NCBI GenBank assembly: GCA_947495915.1
Contig: CANMAW010000011.1
Coordinates: forward strand, 1 to 54,061
Length of the DNA: 54,061 nucleotides
Source of the DNA: Maribacter algarum (ex Lu et al. 2025) (nom. illeg.)
GTDB lineage: Bacteria; Bacteroidota; Bacteroidia; Flavobacteriales; Flavobacteriaceae
Direction of reading: 5' to 3'
The notes beneath the pieces were generated by a model. It searched no databases and had not been told where the DNA came from. It saw nothing but the letters and a program-made list of their open reading frames with translations. The translations under genes and the position numbers were made by a program. Positions 1-6,881 of the stretch are shown one piece after another; position 1 is the stretch's first letter, and each line of letters begins with the position of its first letter.

Positions 1-26
1 CAGGAGTGTTTGTCTTGTTTTTCCAT
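1..26 (-). CDS. Partial CDS running off the left edge, possibly an IS3-family transposase OrfA
   Basis: An ATG on the minus strand at 26-24 opens a frame reading MEKQDKHS before the window ends. About 50 bases upstream, on the same strand, is CCTGAAATAGGTTGACT, which resembles the terminal sequence of flavobacterial IS3-group elements as I remember them. The short N-terminus would also fit their OrfA. Only eight residues are visible, so this is a suggestion. It sits inside the outermost cassette of the array (left of position 95). Confidence 0.3.
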
Positions 27-78
27 AGATTACTAAAAATGTTTGTTTTTTTAGTCAACCTATTTCAGGACGATGCAA
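1..78 (-). mobile_element. Possible end of an IS3-family insertion sequence (partial)
   Basis: On the minus strand the block from about 78 down to 1 carries a CCTGAAATAGGTTGACT-like terminus followed by a T/A-rich leader and a start codon, as in IS3-group elements of Bacteroidota. The terminal dinucleotide and target duplication cannot be placed because only one end is in the window. Confidence 0.3.
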
Positions 79-95
79 TTTTTTTAATGTATGGT

Positions 96-218
96 AACGG
101 TCTCGGCTATGAGTAGTTGCGTGGGTTAGCACTTAAATTTACAAGTACACACCAAGTTGGAAATTCCGAAGGGATTTCCAAAGTAGGTGAGAACAAGCAA
201 TTGCTTATAGCCATTGTT
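96..218 (-). repeat. attC-like cassette boundary element 1 (123 bp imperfect palindrome)
   Basis: It starts with AAC (96-98) and ends with GTT (216-218). The outer arms pair imperfectly: GGCTATGAGTAGTTGC on the left against the reverse complement of GCAATTGCTTATAGCC on the right. An inner hairpin, GGAAATTCC-gaag-GGATTTCC, lies near the centre. The bases flanking the GTT, GTGTGTA (219-225), are the exact reverse complement of TACACAC (1061-1067) at the far end of the next cassette. Same length and layout as the elements at 1068 and 1902. Confidence 0.75.
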
Positions 219-229
219 GTGTGTAGTGT

Positions 230-1048
230 TTATGTATAATTATTTGGTTCTGGTCTATAAACATTCGCATTCGATAGAAAACCAGCAATTCCTGTTATCA
301 AGTTCTCAATGTTTTTGTTGATGTTCTCACCCTCAAAATAATGATTTGGAATATCAATATTTTTCATTTTGGAAAAATAAGTCATCCCTTTTGGTATTTG
401 AGCATTTTCATTTTTGTAACATAGGACACCATTCTCAATACTCAGAATGGCATTGTGTCTGTACTCATATTCAATATTATTTGTATTGTAAGTTTTGTCA
501 AGTTTTTCGAAAACCTTATTTGCATTGAAAGAACTGATGGATTCACATATAATAAATGAGTATATGGTGTCGCCAAAATGCATATGCGGCTCGAAGACTT
601 TTCTATCAGGATTAGTTATTGGAAAGATTGACTTCAACCTTTTCATTTTTTTAATCTTCGCAAGTTTCAGGCTAGCTAAGCATAAATCCGAAATTGTTAA
701 TTTAGATTTTACTTCTCCCACTGCCACCACTGTTTCTACTGGAAAAAACTTAATGTTTGAACTATCTTGAATAAGAGGCGTGTTGTTATGATCATAGATT
801 ACTAAATCACATTGAGTTGATACTTCATCGAATGAGTTAATCAAGAAGCCATTAGCCGTATTGAATTTTGAAGGAATTGCAAATTTTATCAGTTCATTAC
901 ATATATTTTCTCTATACATTCCATATTCACCAGCATGACGAAGCCTATTTCTCTTGTCTAAATCCTCAAATAGCTCTTTAGACGAAAAAAATTCTGATAG
1001 GAAATTCTCAATCTTTTGATTTAATAATCTTTTGTATACTTTATTCAT
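230..1048 (-). CDS. DUF6602 family protein with PD-(D/E)XK nuclease-like core
   Basis: A 272-residue cytoplasmic protein without signal peptide or membrane segment. The N-terminal half has the DUF6602 signature RHAGEYGMYRE. The middle has QCDLVIYD followed about 30 residues later by a V-E-T-V-V-A-V-G-E-V-K-S strand. That D...ExK spacing and strand pattern is what PD-(D/E)XK restriction-type nucleases show, so D and E-x-K are candidate metal-binding residues. A TTG at 1051 is also possible, but ATG at 1048 is preferred. The gene nearly fills cassette 1 (219-1070), with its start about 20 bases from the cassette boundary. Family function is not established; a defence or DNA-processing role is inference from fold and accessory location. 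Confidence 0.75.
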   Translation of the reverse strand: MNKVYKRLLNQKIENFLSEFFSSKELFEDLDKRNRLRHAGEYGMYRENICNELIKFAIPSKFNTANGFLINSFDEVSTQCDLVIYDHNNTPLIQDSSNIKFFPVETVVAVGEVKSKLTISDLCLASLKLAKIKKMKRLKSIFPITNPDRKVFEPHMHFGDTIYSFIICESISSFNANKVFEKLDKTYNTNNIEYEYRHNAILSIENGVLCYKNENAQIPKGMTYFSKMKNIDIPNHYFEGENINKNIENLITGIAGFLSNANVYRPEPNNYT

Positions 1049-1067
1049 CAAGTTTTACATTACACAC

Positions 1068-1191
1068 AACGGTTGGGCTAAGGTTCGTTGCTGTGATTCG
1101 TCCGCAGGACAATCCAGCCGAACCTAAAGATAGCTTTTTGCGCGTGATTTCCGTTTAGGAAATCCGCAAGCAATGAATTTTAGCCTTTGTT
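1068..1191 (-). repeat. attC-like cassette boundary element 2 (124 bp imperfect palindrome)
   Basis: It begins AAC (1068-1070) and ends GTT (1189-1191). Arms GGGCTAAGGTTCGTTGCT and AGCAATGAATTTTAGCC are imperfectly complementary. An inner hairpin GATTTCC-gttta-GGAAATC is present, as in element 1. The 7-mer after GTT, AGCAAAC (1192-1198), is the exact reverse complement of GTTTGCT (1895-1901) at the other end of the DUF4468 cassette. Confidence 0.75.
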
Positions 1192-1203
1192 AGCAAACGT
1201 TTT

Positions 1204-1875
1204 TTACCAGTCATCTTTTTTTGTCGATTTAACCGTTGTTCCGACTGAATTCATTGTAGTTTTTACACTTTCTTTAACTCCTTTATTCAATTCCTCAAAG
1301 GTAGGTTTAGTCATTTCCTTAAATTCTTCTCTTTTCTTTTTTCCAACCATTGCCTTTTTCCAGAGTTCTTCGATATATAGATTATAAAAATCAATTTTTT
1401 CTTGCTTTAGTCCGGTAAAATCAATCATATCAAAAATGATTGAATATTGTTGTTCCAAATTATAACCTGCTACTGGTGCAGGTGTGATAATATCAGTCAA
1501 ATGGTAAATTATTCTATATCTGTTGTCCTTAACATTTATCTCAATTGTGTGATTAAACTCGACCGTGTTGTACTCCTGCATATATTTATTTTTAGGATAC
1601 ATTTCTTTCATTACATTTTTGTAAACAGCCTCATTTATTCCTTTCACGATTATTGTTCCAGATTCTTTGTCATTTAGTTGCACCACATTTTTCGCAGAGT
1701 TATAATTTAAAGCAATCCATTTATTAATCGCAGAGAATATTTCTGATTTGGATTTTCCGTCTGCTTGATAAATCCCAGTTATTGTCTTTTCTTCATTTTC
1801 GAATTCCTGTCCATAAATCTTTGAAGACGTCAAAGTCATAGTCAAGAATGTTAAAATCAAAATAAAATTTTTCAT
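1204..1875 (-). CDS. DUF4468 domain-containing secreted protein
   Basis: 223 residues with a clear type I signal peptide (MKNFILILTFLTMTLTSSKIYGQ) followed by a DUF4468 (TBP-like fold) domain at about residues 30-140, recognisable from GKSKSEIFSAINKWIALNYNSAKNVV and the ESGTIIVKG strand. The C-terminal 60 residues are charged and probably extended. The family is common in Bacteroidota and its function is unknown; the product is expected in the periplasm or envelope. The gene fills its cassette almost completely: start 26 bases from one boundary, stop 12 bases from the other. It has no partner in the cassette. Confidence 0.75.
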   Translation of the reverse strand: MKNFILILTFLTMTLTSSKIYGQEFENEEKTITGIYQADGKSKSEIFSAINKWIALNYNSAKNVVQLNDKESGTIIVKGINEAVYKNVMKEMYPKNKYMQEYNTVEFNHTIEINVKDNRYRIIYHLTDIITPAPVAGYNLEQQYSIIFDMIDFTGLKQEKIDFYNLYIEELWKKAMVGKKKREEFKEMTKPTFEELNKGVKESVKTTMNSVGTTVKSTKKDDW

Positions 1876-1901
1876 ATTGTTCGTTGGTCTAAATGTTTGC
1901 T

Positions 1902-2024
1902 AACGGTCTTGTATATGAAAAGTAGCGGATTTTTTGCACTAATTTTTCGGTTAAACACAGACCTTAAATTTATAAAATCCATTTCGATTTAGCACCTAAA
2001 CCGCTATTTTTTATATACGTTGTT
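1902..2024 (-). repeat. attC-like cassette boundary element 3 (123 bp imperfect palindrome)
   Basis: Begins AAC (1902-1904) and ends GTT (2022-2024). Outer arms are TGTATATGAAAAGTAGCGG and CCGCTATTTTTTATATACG, complementary with few mismatches. ACCCACT (2025-2031) after the GTT pairs 6 of 7 with TGTGGGT (3480-3486) before the AAC at 3487. The centre shares TTAAATTTA with element 1. Confidence 0.75.
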
Positions 2025-2149
2025 ACCCACTGGCTTTATTCCGTTCAGCTTGGTTTTCAGCGTTGGCAAAGACATACTCTTTTGTGATTTTTGGCTTGTG
2101 TGTCGGCTGAAGTGAATTACAAATGTGTATGGCTTTTAGCGTTGGCTTT

Positions 2150-2356
2150 TTAACAACAACTTTTATTTTCTTGAATTGGTGGACAAGCTACTGTACCATA
2201 AGAACAATAAACACAACAATCTCCCTCTTTTGGTTTCAAAACCGTTTTACAATTCTCACATTTGTAGAAAAATTGACAAGCGTTTGTTGGCATATCTTCA
2301 ACTTTTTTATGTCCACAATTTGGGCAAGTAATTTCTGATTTTAATTGAACTTCCAT
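2150..2356 (-). CDS. GDCCVxC domain-containing small cysteine-rich protein
   Basis: 68 residues with ten cysteines, including CPNCGHK near the N-terminus, CENCKTVLKPKEGDCCVYCSYG in the middle and a C-terminal SCC. The GDCCVYC sequence defines the family. It is usually found next to mercury or heavy-metal genes and probably binds metal as a zinc-ribbon-like chaperone; biochemical role unproven. Its start is immediately adjacent to the stop of the upstream merTP-like gene (shared position 2356), so the two are co-transcribed and probably translationally coupled. Confidence 0.8.
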   Translation of the reverse strand: MEVQLKSEITCPNCGHKKVEDMPTNACQFFYKCENCKTVLKPKEGDCCVYCSYGTVACPPIQENKSCC

Positions 2357-2955
2357 TAGTTTTCTTTTTTGTCGGTTACTTTATAACCTGTTGAGTTAAT
2401 TGCTTTCTCGATTTCCGTTTCGTTGGTTTTGGTTTTGTCAAACTCAATGATTGCATTTCCATTTTCGTAGGACGTTTTTGAGTTTACAATTCCGTTGAGT
2501 TTATTTACTTCGTGATTTACGTGTTCTTCGCAACTCGCACAAGTCATTCCGCTGATTTTAAATTCAGTTGTTTTAATATCCGATTTGTCAACTACAATTA
2601 TTTGCTTTTCTGTGTTTGGGTAAAAAATTCCTGAATAATATGGAAAAGCCAACATTACAATTGCAAATACGGTTACAATTCCTAAAAATTTTTTTGATTG
2701 AATAAATTTTGGTTTTTCGTCCGTCTCACAATCACAGTCGATTTCTTTTTGAGGTTTAAGTTTTTGATACCAAGCAAAGCCAAGAACTAAAATTGTCAGT
2801 CCAATTAAATATGGTCTAAAAGGTTCTATCCAAGAAAATGTTGAAGCAATTCCGCTTGTTCCTGCTATTAGAGCCAAAACTGGTGTAATACAACATAATG
2901 AAGCTGTAATAGCAGTTAACAAACCTGCACCAATTAATTTGTTTTCGCTTTTCAT
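2356..2955 (-). CDS. merTP: MerTP-type mercuric transport fusion protein
   Basis: 199 residues. The N-terminal part (about 1-115) is MerT-like with three hydrophobic segments. The first carries the paired cysteines ASLCCITPVLALIAG that accept Hg(II) in MerT; a cysteine-rich loop (DCDCE) follows the second segment. The C-terminal part (about 130-199) is a heavy-metal-associated domain with the GMTCASCEEHV metal-binding loop, equivalent to MerP. Such fusions are known in Bacteroidota mer loci and import Hg(II) across the inner membrane. No mercuric reductase is present in this cassette, so import would need MerA elsewhere, or the substrate may be another thiophilic metal. The gene overlaps the stop of arsR by four bases. 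Confidence 0.85.
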   Translation of the reverse strand: MKSENKLIGAGLLTAITASLCCITPVLALIAGTSGIASTFSWIEPFRPYLIGLTILVLGFAWYQKLKPQKEIDCDCETDEKPKFIQSKKFLGIVTVFAIVMLAFPYYSGIFYPNTEKQIIVVDKSDIKTTEFKISGMTCASCEEHVNHEVNKLNGIVNSKTSYENGNAIIEFDKTKTNETEIEKAINSTGYKVTDKKEN

Positions 2956-3326
2956 ATCGTTTCTAAAATTTTGTTTTTATCAAGTATCTCAAAGAATGGG
3001 TTCAGTAATTTTTCGTATTCAGCCGTAAGTGAGTAAAAAATCGTTTGGGATTCTCTATCGGTTTCCAATAGATTTCTGTCTTTCATTTTTCTCAAATGTT
3101 GAGAAATAGCAGAAATATTCATTCCGAGAATGTCGCTTAAATCACAAACACAAAGTCTTTTTTCCTCAAAGAGTAGGTAAAGTATTTTTAGTCGAACGCT
3201 ATTTCCGACTAATGAAAGTCCGTTCGCCAAATAGTCGAACGATTCGCTTAATTCCGAAACTGTGTCTTTGCAACGATTTATTTGTTTAATATCGGCTTGT
3301 TGTCTTATGCAAGAATTATTTTCCAT
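2952..3326 (-). CDS. ArsR/SmtB-family metal-responsive repressor
   Basis: 124 residues with a winged helix at about 35-105 (VRLKILYLLFEEKRLCVCDLSDILGMNISAISQHLRKM). The CVC in the recognition-region helix is the classic ArsR-family metal-thiolate site, and two more cysteines at the N-terminus (SCIRQQ, NRCKD) resemble the CadC/MerR-like alternative site. First gene of the minus-strand trio arsR-merTP-GDCCVxC, so it should autoregulate the operon and respond to Hg(II) or a similar ion. The start is preceded on the minus strand by an AT-rich region, 3327-3380, likely holding the promoter and operator. Confidence 0.85.
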   Translation of the reverse strand: MENNSCIRQQADIKQINRCKDTVSELSESFDYLANGLSLVGNSVRLKILYLLFEEKRLCVCDLSDILGMNISAISQHLRKMKDRNLLETDRESQTIFYSLTAEYEKLLNPFFEILDKNKILETI

Positions 3327-3486
3327 AACACAAAGTTACGTTTATTTCTTATTTAAGCAAATACTTAAATACATAATTCTCAAGCGTTGGGAAAATTTTA
3401 GCTCTTTTGGTTTTTTTAGCGTTGGCTTTGTGTGTCAGCAAAAACCGAAAGTGCTAAAATATGTGGCTGGTTTTCAGCTTGTGGGT

Positions 3487-3520
3487 AACTTGTTATATCA
3501 GGACTAATATACTTGATTAT
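3487..3520 (-). repeat. Degenerate attC-like element 4 (one arm only)
   Basis: TGTGGGT-AAC at 3480-3489 closes cassette 3 by pairing with GTT-ACCCACT at 2022-2031 (9 of 10 positions). Beyond the AAC no matching right arm or GTT end is visible before the globin gene. The conserved GGT that follows AAC in the other three elements is also missing. I read this as the truncated outer limit of the array. Confidence 0.5.
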
Positions 3521-3588
3521 CATCTTTTTTGTCGGGATAACGAGACATTTAATTCCGATTATTCCTAAATTAAAATACCACCATAAGG

Positions 3589-3981
3589 TCATTTTTTTCG
3601 ATGTTCAAAGATTTTTAGAAATAACATAGTCGACATTTTTTGGGCTCTATTTTTGGCTATCCAAGCCGTGTCTCCAACAAACAAGCTGTCAATAGTTTCA
3701 AACCACAAATTCAGCCACATGCCAAAATGTGCTGAAGTAACACTGTGGTTGGTTTTTTCATCTACTTCTTGATGCGCTGTAACTGGGTTGCCTTGATAGG
3801 TTCTTTTCAAAAAAAGCTGCGCTTCCCAAAAATCAGTCAGTAGATCAAAGTGTGCTTCCCAATCATCAATAATATCATTGAAAATAGGCCCCAAGGTCTC
3901 GTGCTTGCGAACCTTGGTGTAAAAGCTTTCTACAAGTAATTGAATATCTTCCCGATGTGCCAGTTCTCTCTTTGAATTCAT
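3589..3981 (-). CDS. Group III truncated haemoglobin
   Basis: 130 residues, the normal size of a group III truncated globin. The haem-binding part is recognisable: SAHFGMWLNLWFETIDSLFVGDTAW, with H85 as the proximal histidine, and an aromatic-rich segment TDFWEAQLFLKRTYQGNP before it. These cytoplasmic haem proteins bind O2 or NO and are usually linked to NO detoxification or redox sensing. It is a single gene outside the cassette array with no obvious partner; the lipoprotein gene downstream on the same strand is unrelated in function. Confidence 0.9.
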   Translation of the reverse strand: MNSKRELAHREDIQLLVESFYTKVRKHETLGPIFNDIIDDWEAHFDLLTDFWEAQLFLKRTYQGNPVTAHQEVDEKTNHSVTSAHFGMWLNLWFETIDSLFVGDTAWIAKNRAQKMSTMLFLKIFEHRKK

Positions 3982-4023
3982 GCTATGAAATTAATCAATT
4001 TATGCATGATAATACGCAACGAT

Positions 4024-5241
4024 TTAAGGCTGAATGTCTAACCAAAATTGGTCTGCTGAAGGAATGTTTTTTTGCTTCCCCATGGCTAAGGGGTTAAAAC
4101 CTGACTTCGCAAATAAATACCAAGCTGTTGATGATATTGCAGGTGTTAAATCAGCATGATCCCACAAATCATTTGAACCAAAATTGGTGCCGAAATTAGT
4201 GGTATAGGGTATTCCGATAGAAAGTTCATTGGTAGCACTTGTAATTGATGTTTTTTCTATCTCGTTAATTAGCATCGCAGCTTTACTATTGTTATTTGCT
4301 GACTGATAAGCTACAGCCATTTGTGCCGTACCTTCTAACCAAATCACATCTTTGTCTTCATCAAAACAGTAGCCGTTTACCTCAATGCCTGAAACCGTTG
4401 CTATCTGGGTGGTATTGTAACGTTCAGCCTGAGTCAATATATGTTCAGGAAAACCCTCAAAGGTACCATAGCTCAAGGCATGTAGATCTAATGCATAATT
4501 ATAAGCGGGATTCTCAGGCCACGCAACAATAGTAGCTTCATCAGCCACCCATCTTTGATTTTTTAAATATCTCAAAATGTTTTGATGAAAACCATCATAA
4601 CCCGGCACCGCATTGAATGCCGTAATAATACCTTCGCTTACTTTTGGTATTGCACTACCATCTTCATTGTAACCTCCTTTTAAGCTTCCGTCTTCTTCTT
4701 GTAACGATCGTAACCATAATTCTAATTCGTGTGCTAACTCGCTATATTTTTGATTTCCACTTGCAGCATGATAATGATTCACCGCAATTAATAACCAAGC
4801 ATTGTCACCCATCCAAGTTCTACTGCCATTGTTTCCAGTAGCATCTCTAAATTGATAAAATCCGCCAGTGTTTGCTTTTAACTCGCTGGCAATTCTTGCT
4901 TGAAAAAAGTCTAGCACCTTTTCAGCCTTCTCCAATTGCCCTTCTTGAATGAAAACAAGAGTTGTTAAAGCATTGTCGTATAAAGAAACAAAATTGGTGC
5001 CTTCTGCACTTTCAATAAGTCCGTTACTAACTTGGGCATTGACAACCCAATTCATGGTTTTAGCAAATGTAGAAGTAGTATCTGCTTCGCTAATTTCTTC
5101 GGGCTCTTCTTCCGATGATGTTACGGGTTCTTCTGTAACCTCTGGTGTAGAAATAAACACATCGGTTGCTGTAAGTTCTTCTTTAGAACAAGACCAAATC
5201 AAGGCACTTGCCCCGACTAATATAAATAATTGTTTTACCAT
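4024..5241 (-). CDS. Surface lipoprotein with predicted alpha-alpha toroid (six-hairpin glycosidase-like) fold, function unknown
   Basis: I start this at ATG 5241, giving 405 residues, because MVKQLFILVGASALIWSC is a textbook lipoprotein signal; a longer frame to 5268 would bury it. The residues after the lipid-anchored cysteine, SKEE, match the Bacteroidota surface-lipoprotein export signal. An acidic, low-complexity linker (about 20-60) is followed by helical repeats: MGDNAWLLIAVNHYHAASGN, TAFNAVPGYDGFHQNILRYL, VIWLEGTAQMAVAYQSANNN. The alternation of aromatic and acidic helices resembles six-hairpin glycosidases or lyases. I do not recognise the family or its catalytic residues. It is monocistronic, divergent from the NADH dehydrogenase gene. 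Confidence 0.6.
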   Translation of the reverse strand: MVKQLFILVGASALIWSCSKEELTATDVFISTPEVTEEPVTSSEEEPEEISEADTTSTFAKTMNWVVNAQVSNGLIESAEGTNFVSLYDNALTTLVFIQEGQLEKAEKVLDFFQARIASELKANTGGFYQFRDATGNNGSRTWMGDNAWLLIAVNHYHAASGNQKYSELAHELELWLRSLQEEDGSLKGGYNEDGSAIPKVSEGIITAFNAVPGYDGFHQNILRYLKNQRWVADEATIVAWPENPAYNYALDLHALSYGTFEGFPEHILTQAERYNTTQIATVSGIEVNGYCFDEDKDVIWLEGTAQMAVAYQSANNNSKAAMLINEIEKTSITSATNELSIGIPYTTNFGTNFGSNDLWDHADLTPAISSTAWYLFAKSGFNPLAMGKQKNIPSADQFWLDIQP

Positions 5242-5465
5242 AGCTTGATTTTCGATTTGGGGAACCAAAATTCATGATGAAGCTATTCATAATAGATGAA
5301 AAGCGGTTGACTATAAGACGAATGCCTTTTAAATATCGACCAAAAGAAAAGGTGCGATTGCTCAACCTAATTTTTCGTTTTTCATCGTATCAATACAAAT
5401 TTTCAATATCGGTTAAAAAGCTTTTTTAGTCCGTCAGCATGCCGTATTTTTATATAAAATTCCAC

Positions 5466-6749
5466 ATGAATTTACCAGAATCTTCACAAAAGCGAATTGT
5501 AATTATAGGGGCTGGTTTTGGGGGAATTTCCCTGGCAAAAGCGCTTCGTAAATTACCAGCTCAAGTGGTTGTAATTGACCGACACAATTATCATACTTTT
5601 CAACCATTATTATATCAAGTTTCTACAAGCGGATTAGAACCTGATTCTATTGCATACCCCATTCGAAAGGTATTAAAGCGGTTAGAAAATTTTTATTTTA
5701 GAATGGCCTCTGTAGAAGGTATTTCTACAGACCATAAAATGATTCATACCGATAAGGGAAGCCTTACTTATGATTATCTGGTCATCGCCACCGGAACCAA
5801 AACGAATTTTTTTGGCAATTCGAATATTGAAAAATATGCTATGCCAATGAAAACGGTACCACAGGCTTTAAATATTCGAAGCTTGATGTTGCAGAATTTT
5901 GAGCAGGCCGATGATTGTACTGACGAGCAACAACGAAAAGCATTATTGACTTTTTGTATTGTCGGTGCCGGACCAACGGGAGTAGAATTGGCAGGTGCTA
6001 TAGCGGAATTGAAGAATAATGTGTTTCCGAAAGATTATCGGCATTTGAATATGAATGATATGGAAATTCATTTGTTTGAAGGCGCACCGCGTGTACTTTC
6101 ACCAATGAGTGAAAAAGCCTCTGCAAAAGCACATCATTTTCTAGAAAATTTGGGGGTTAAAATTCATGTCAATACTATCGTCGCAGATTATGACGGCTTC
6201 ACCATGGTCACCAAAGATAACCTTACTTATTATACCCAGAATCTTATATGGGCCGCTGGTGTTACTGGTGCTGCGGTTGCCGGTTTTGAAGAACCGAGCT
6301 TAATACCTCGACTGAATCGGTATAAAGTAAATCGCTTCAATCAAGTAGAAGGTTTTGATGCAATTTTTGCTATCGGAGATATTGCCTATATGGAAACCGA
6401 AGATTACCCGAAAGGGCATCCGCAGGTAGCGCAGCCAGCTATTCAACAAGGAGATTTGTTGGCTAAAAATTTGTTTTTACTATGGGAAGGAAAACCTATG
6501 AAGCCCTTTACTTATTTCGACAAAGGTTCTTTGGCGACCATAGGAAGAAATAGAGCTGTGGCAGATTTAGGAAAACTTAAATTTGGAGGATTCTTTGCGT
6601 GGTTTATTTGGATTTTTGTGCACCTGGTTTCTTTAGTCGGATTTCGAAACAAAGTGGTCGTATTATTTAACTGGGCCTATAATTATATCAACTACGACAA
6701 AGCTGCCCGTTTAATTGTAAGACCTTTTCAGAAAAAATCAGGATTGTAA
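5466..6749 (+). CDS. ndh: Type II NADH:quinone oxidoreductase (NDH-2)
   Basis: About 427 residues from ATG 5466; an in-frame ATG at 5439 would add nine residues and cannot be excluded. Two dinucleotide-binding folds are visible: RIVIIGAGFGGISLAKAL near the N-terminus (FAD) and FCIVGAGPTGVELAGAI near residue 165 (NADH), plus the FAIGDIAYME flavin-contact motif late in the protein. The C-terminus has a hydrophobic/amphipathic segment (WFIWIFVHLVSLVGF) for membrane attachment. It oxidises NADH and reduces the quinone pool without pumping protons. Single-gene transcription unit. Confidence 0.9.
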   Translation: MNLPESSQKRIVIIGAGFGGISLAKALRKLPAQVVVIDRHNYHTFQPLLYQVSTSGLEPDSIAYPIRKVLKRLENFYFRMASVEGISTDHKMIHTDKGSLTYDYLVIATGTKTNFFGNSNIEKYAMPMKTVPQALNIRSLMLQNFEQADDCTDEQQRKALLTFCIVGAGPTGVELAGAIAELKNNVFPKDYRHLNMNDMEIHLFEGAPRVLSPMSEKASAKAHHFLENLGVKIHVNTIVADYDGFTMVTKDNLTYYTQNLIWAAGVTGAAVAGFEEPSLIPRLNRYKVNRFNQVEGFDAIFAIGDIAYMETEDYPKGHPQVAQPAIQQGDLLAKNLFLLWEGKPMKPFTYFDKGSLATIGRNRAVADLGKLKFGGFFAWFIWIFVHLVSLVGFRNKVVVLFNWAYNYINYDKAARLIVRPFQKKSGL

Positions 6750-6781
6750 TTTTTATTGTAAGGTTTTACCGATTCCTTTTT

Positions 6782-6789
6782 TATATTTG
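6782..6789 (+). promoter_or_regulatory. TAnnTTTG -7 box preceding the candidate small RNA
   Basis: TATATTTG at 6782-6789 matches the Bacteroidota -7 consensus. A TTG at 6756-6758 lies 23 bases upstream as a possible -33 element. It follows the ndh stop by 33 bases and points into a stretch without a coding frame. Confidence 0.45.
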
Positions 6790-6795
6790 CACTGT

Positions 6796-6867
6796 TGTGT
6801 TGTGACCCATTTTCTAGTTTTAGAAAAGGGCCAATGAAAGGCTTTCCAAAGTTGGAGGGCTTTTTTT
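6796..6867 (+). ncRNA. Candidate small RNA of about 72 nt with two hairpins
   Basis: Downstream of a TAnnTTTG box, the plus strand can form a first hairpin (6806-6830, TTTTCTA paired with TAGAAAA) and a second, long stem at 6837-6864 (AAAGGCTTTCCAA against TTGGAGGGCTTTT, with G-U pairs) followed by a T run. No frame with a start codon fits. The second hairpin could simply be the ndh terminator; the promoter-like box and first hairpin suggest an independent transcript. No family assigned. Confidence 0.4.
6837..6867 (+). terminator. Intrinsic terminator
   Basis: Stem AAAGGCTTTCCAA / TTGGAGGGCTTTT (two- to four-base loop, several G-U pairs) followed by a run of seven T. It serves ndh and/or the candidate small RNA and sits just before the convergent hutG end. 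Confidence 0.6.
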
Positions 6868-6881
6868 CTGCCTTATTCTTA

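Noticed and set aside
93-3489. A canonical integron with integrase
   Set aside because: No tyrosine recombinase gene lies in or beside the array, and the boundary boxes do not fit RYYYAAC/GTTRRRY. Described as attC-like only.
6796-6867. 6S RNA or a known riboswitch
   Set aside because: The candidate transcript is too short for 6S RNA and does not precede a gene on its strand, so no known class was assigned.
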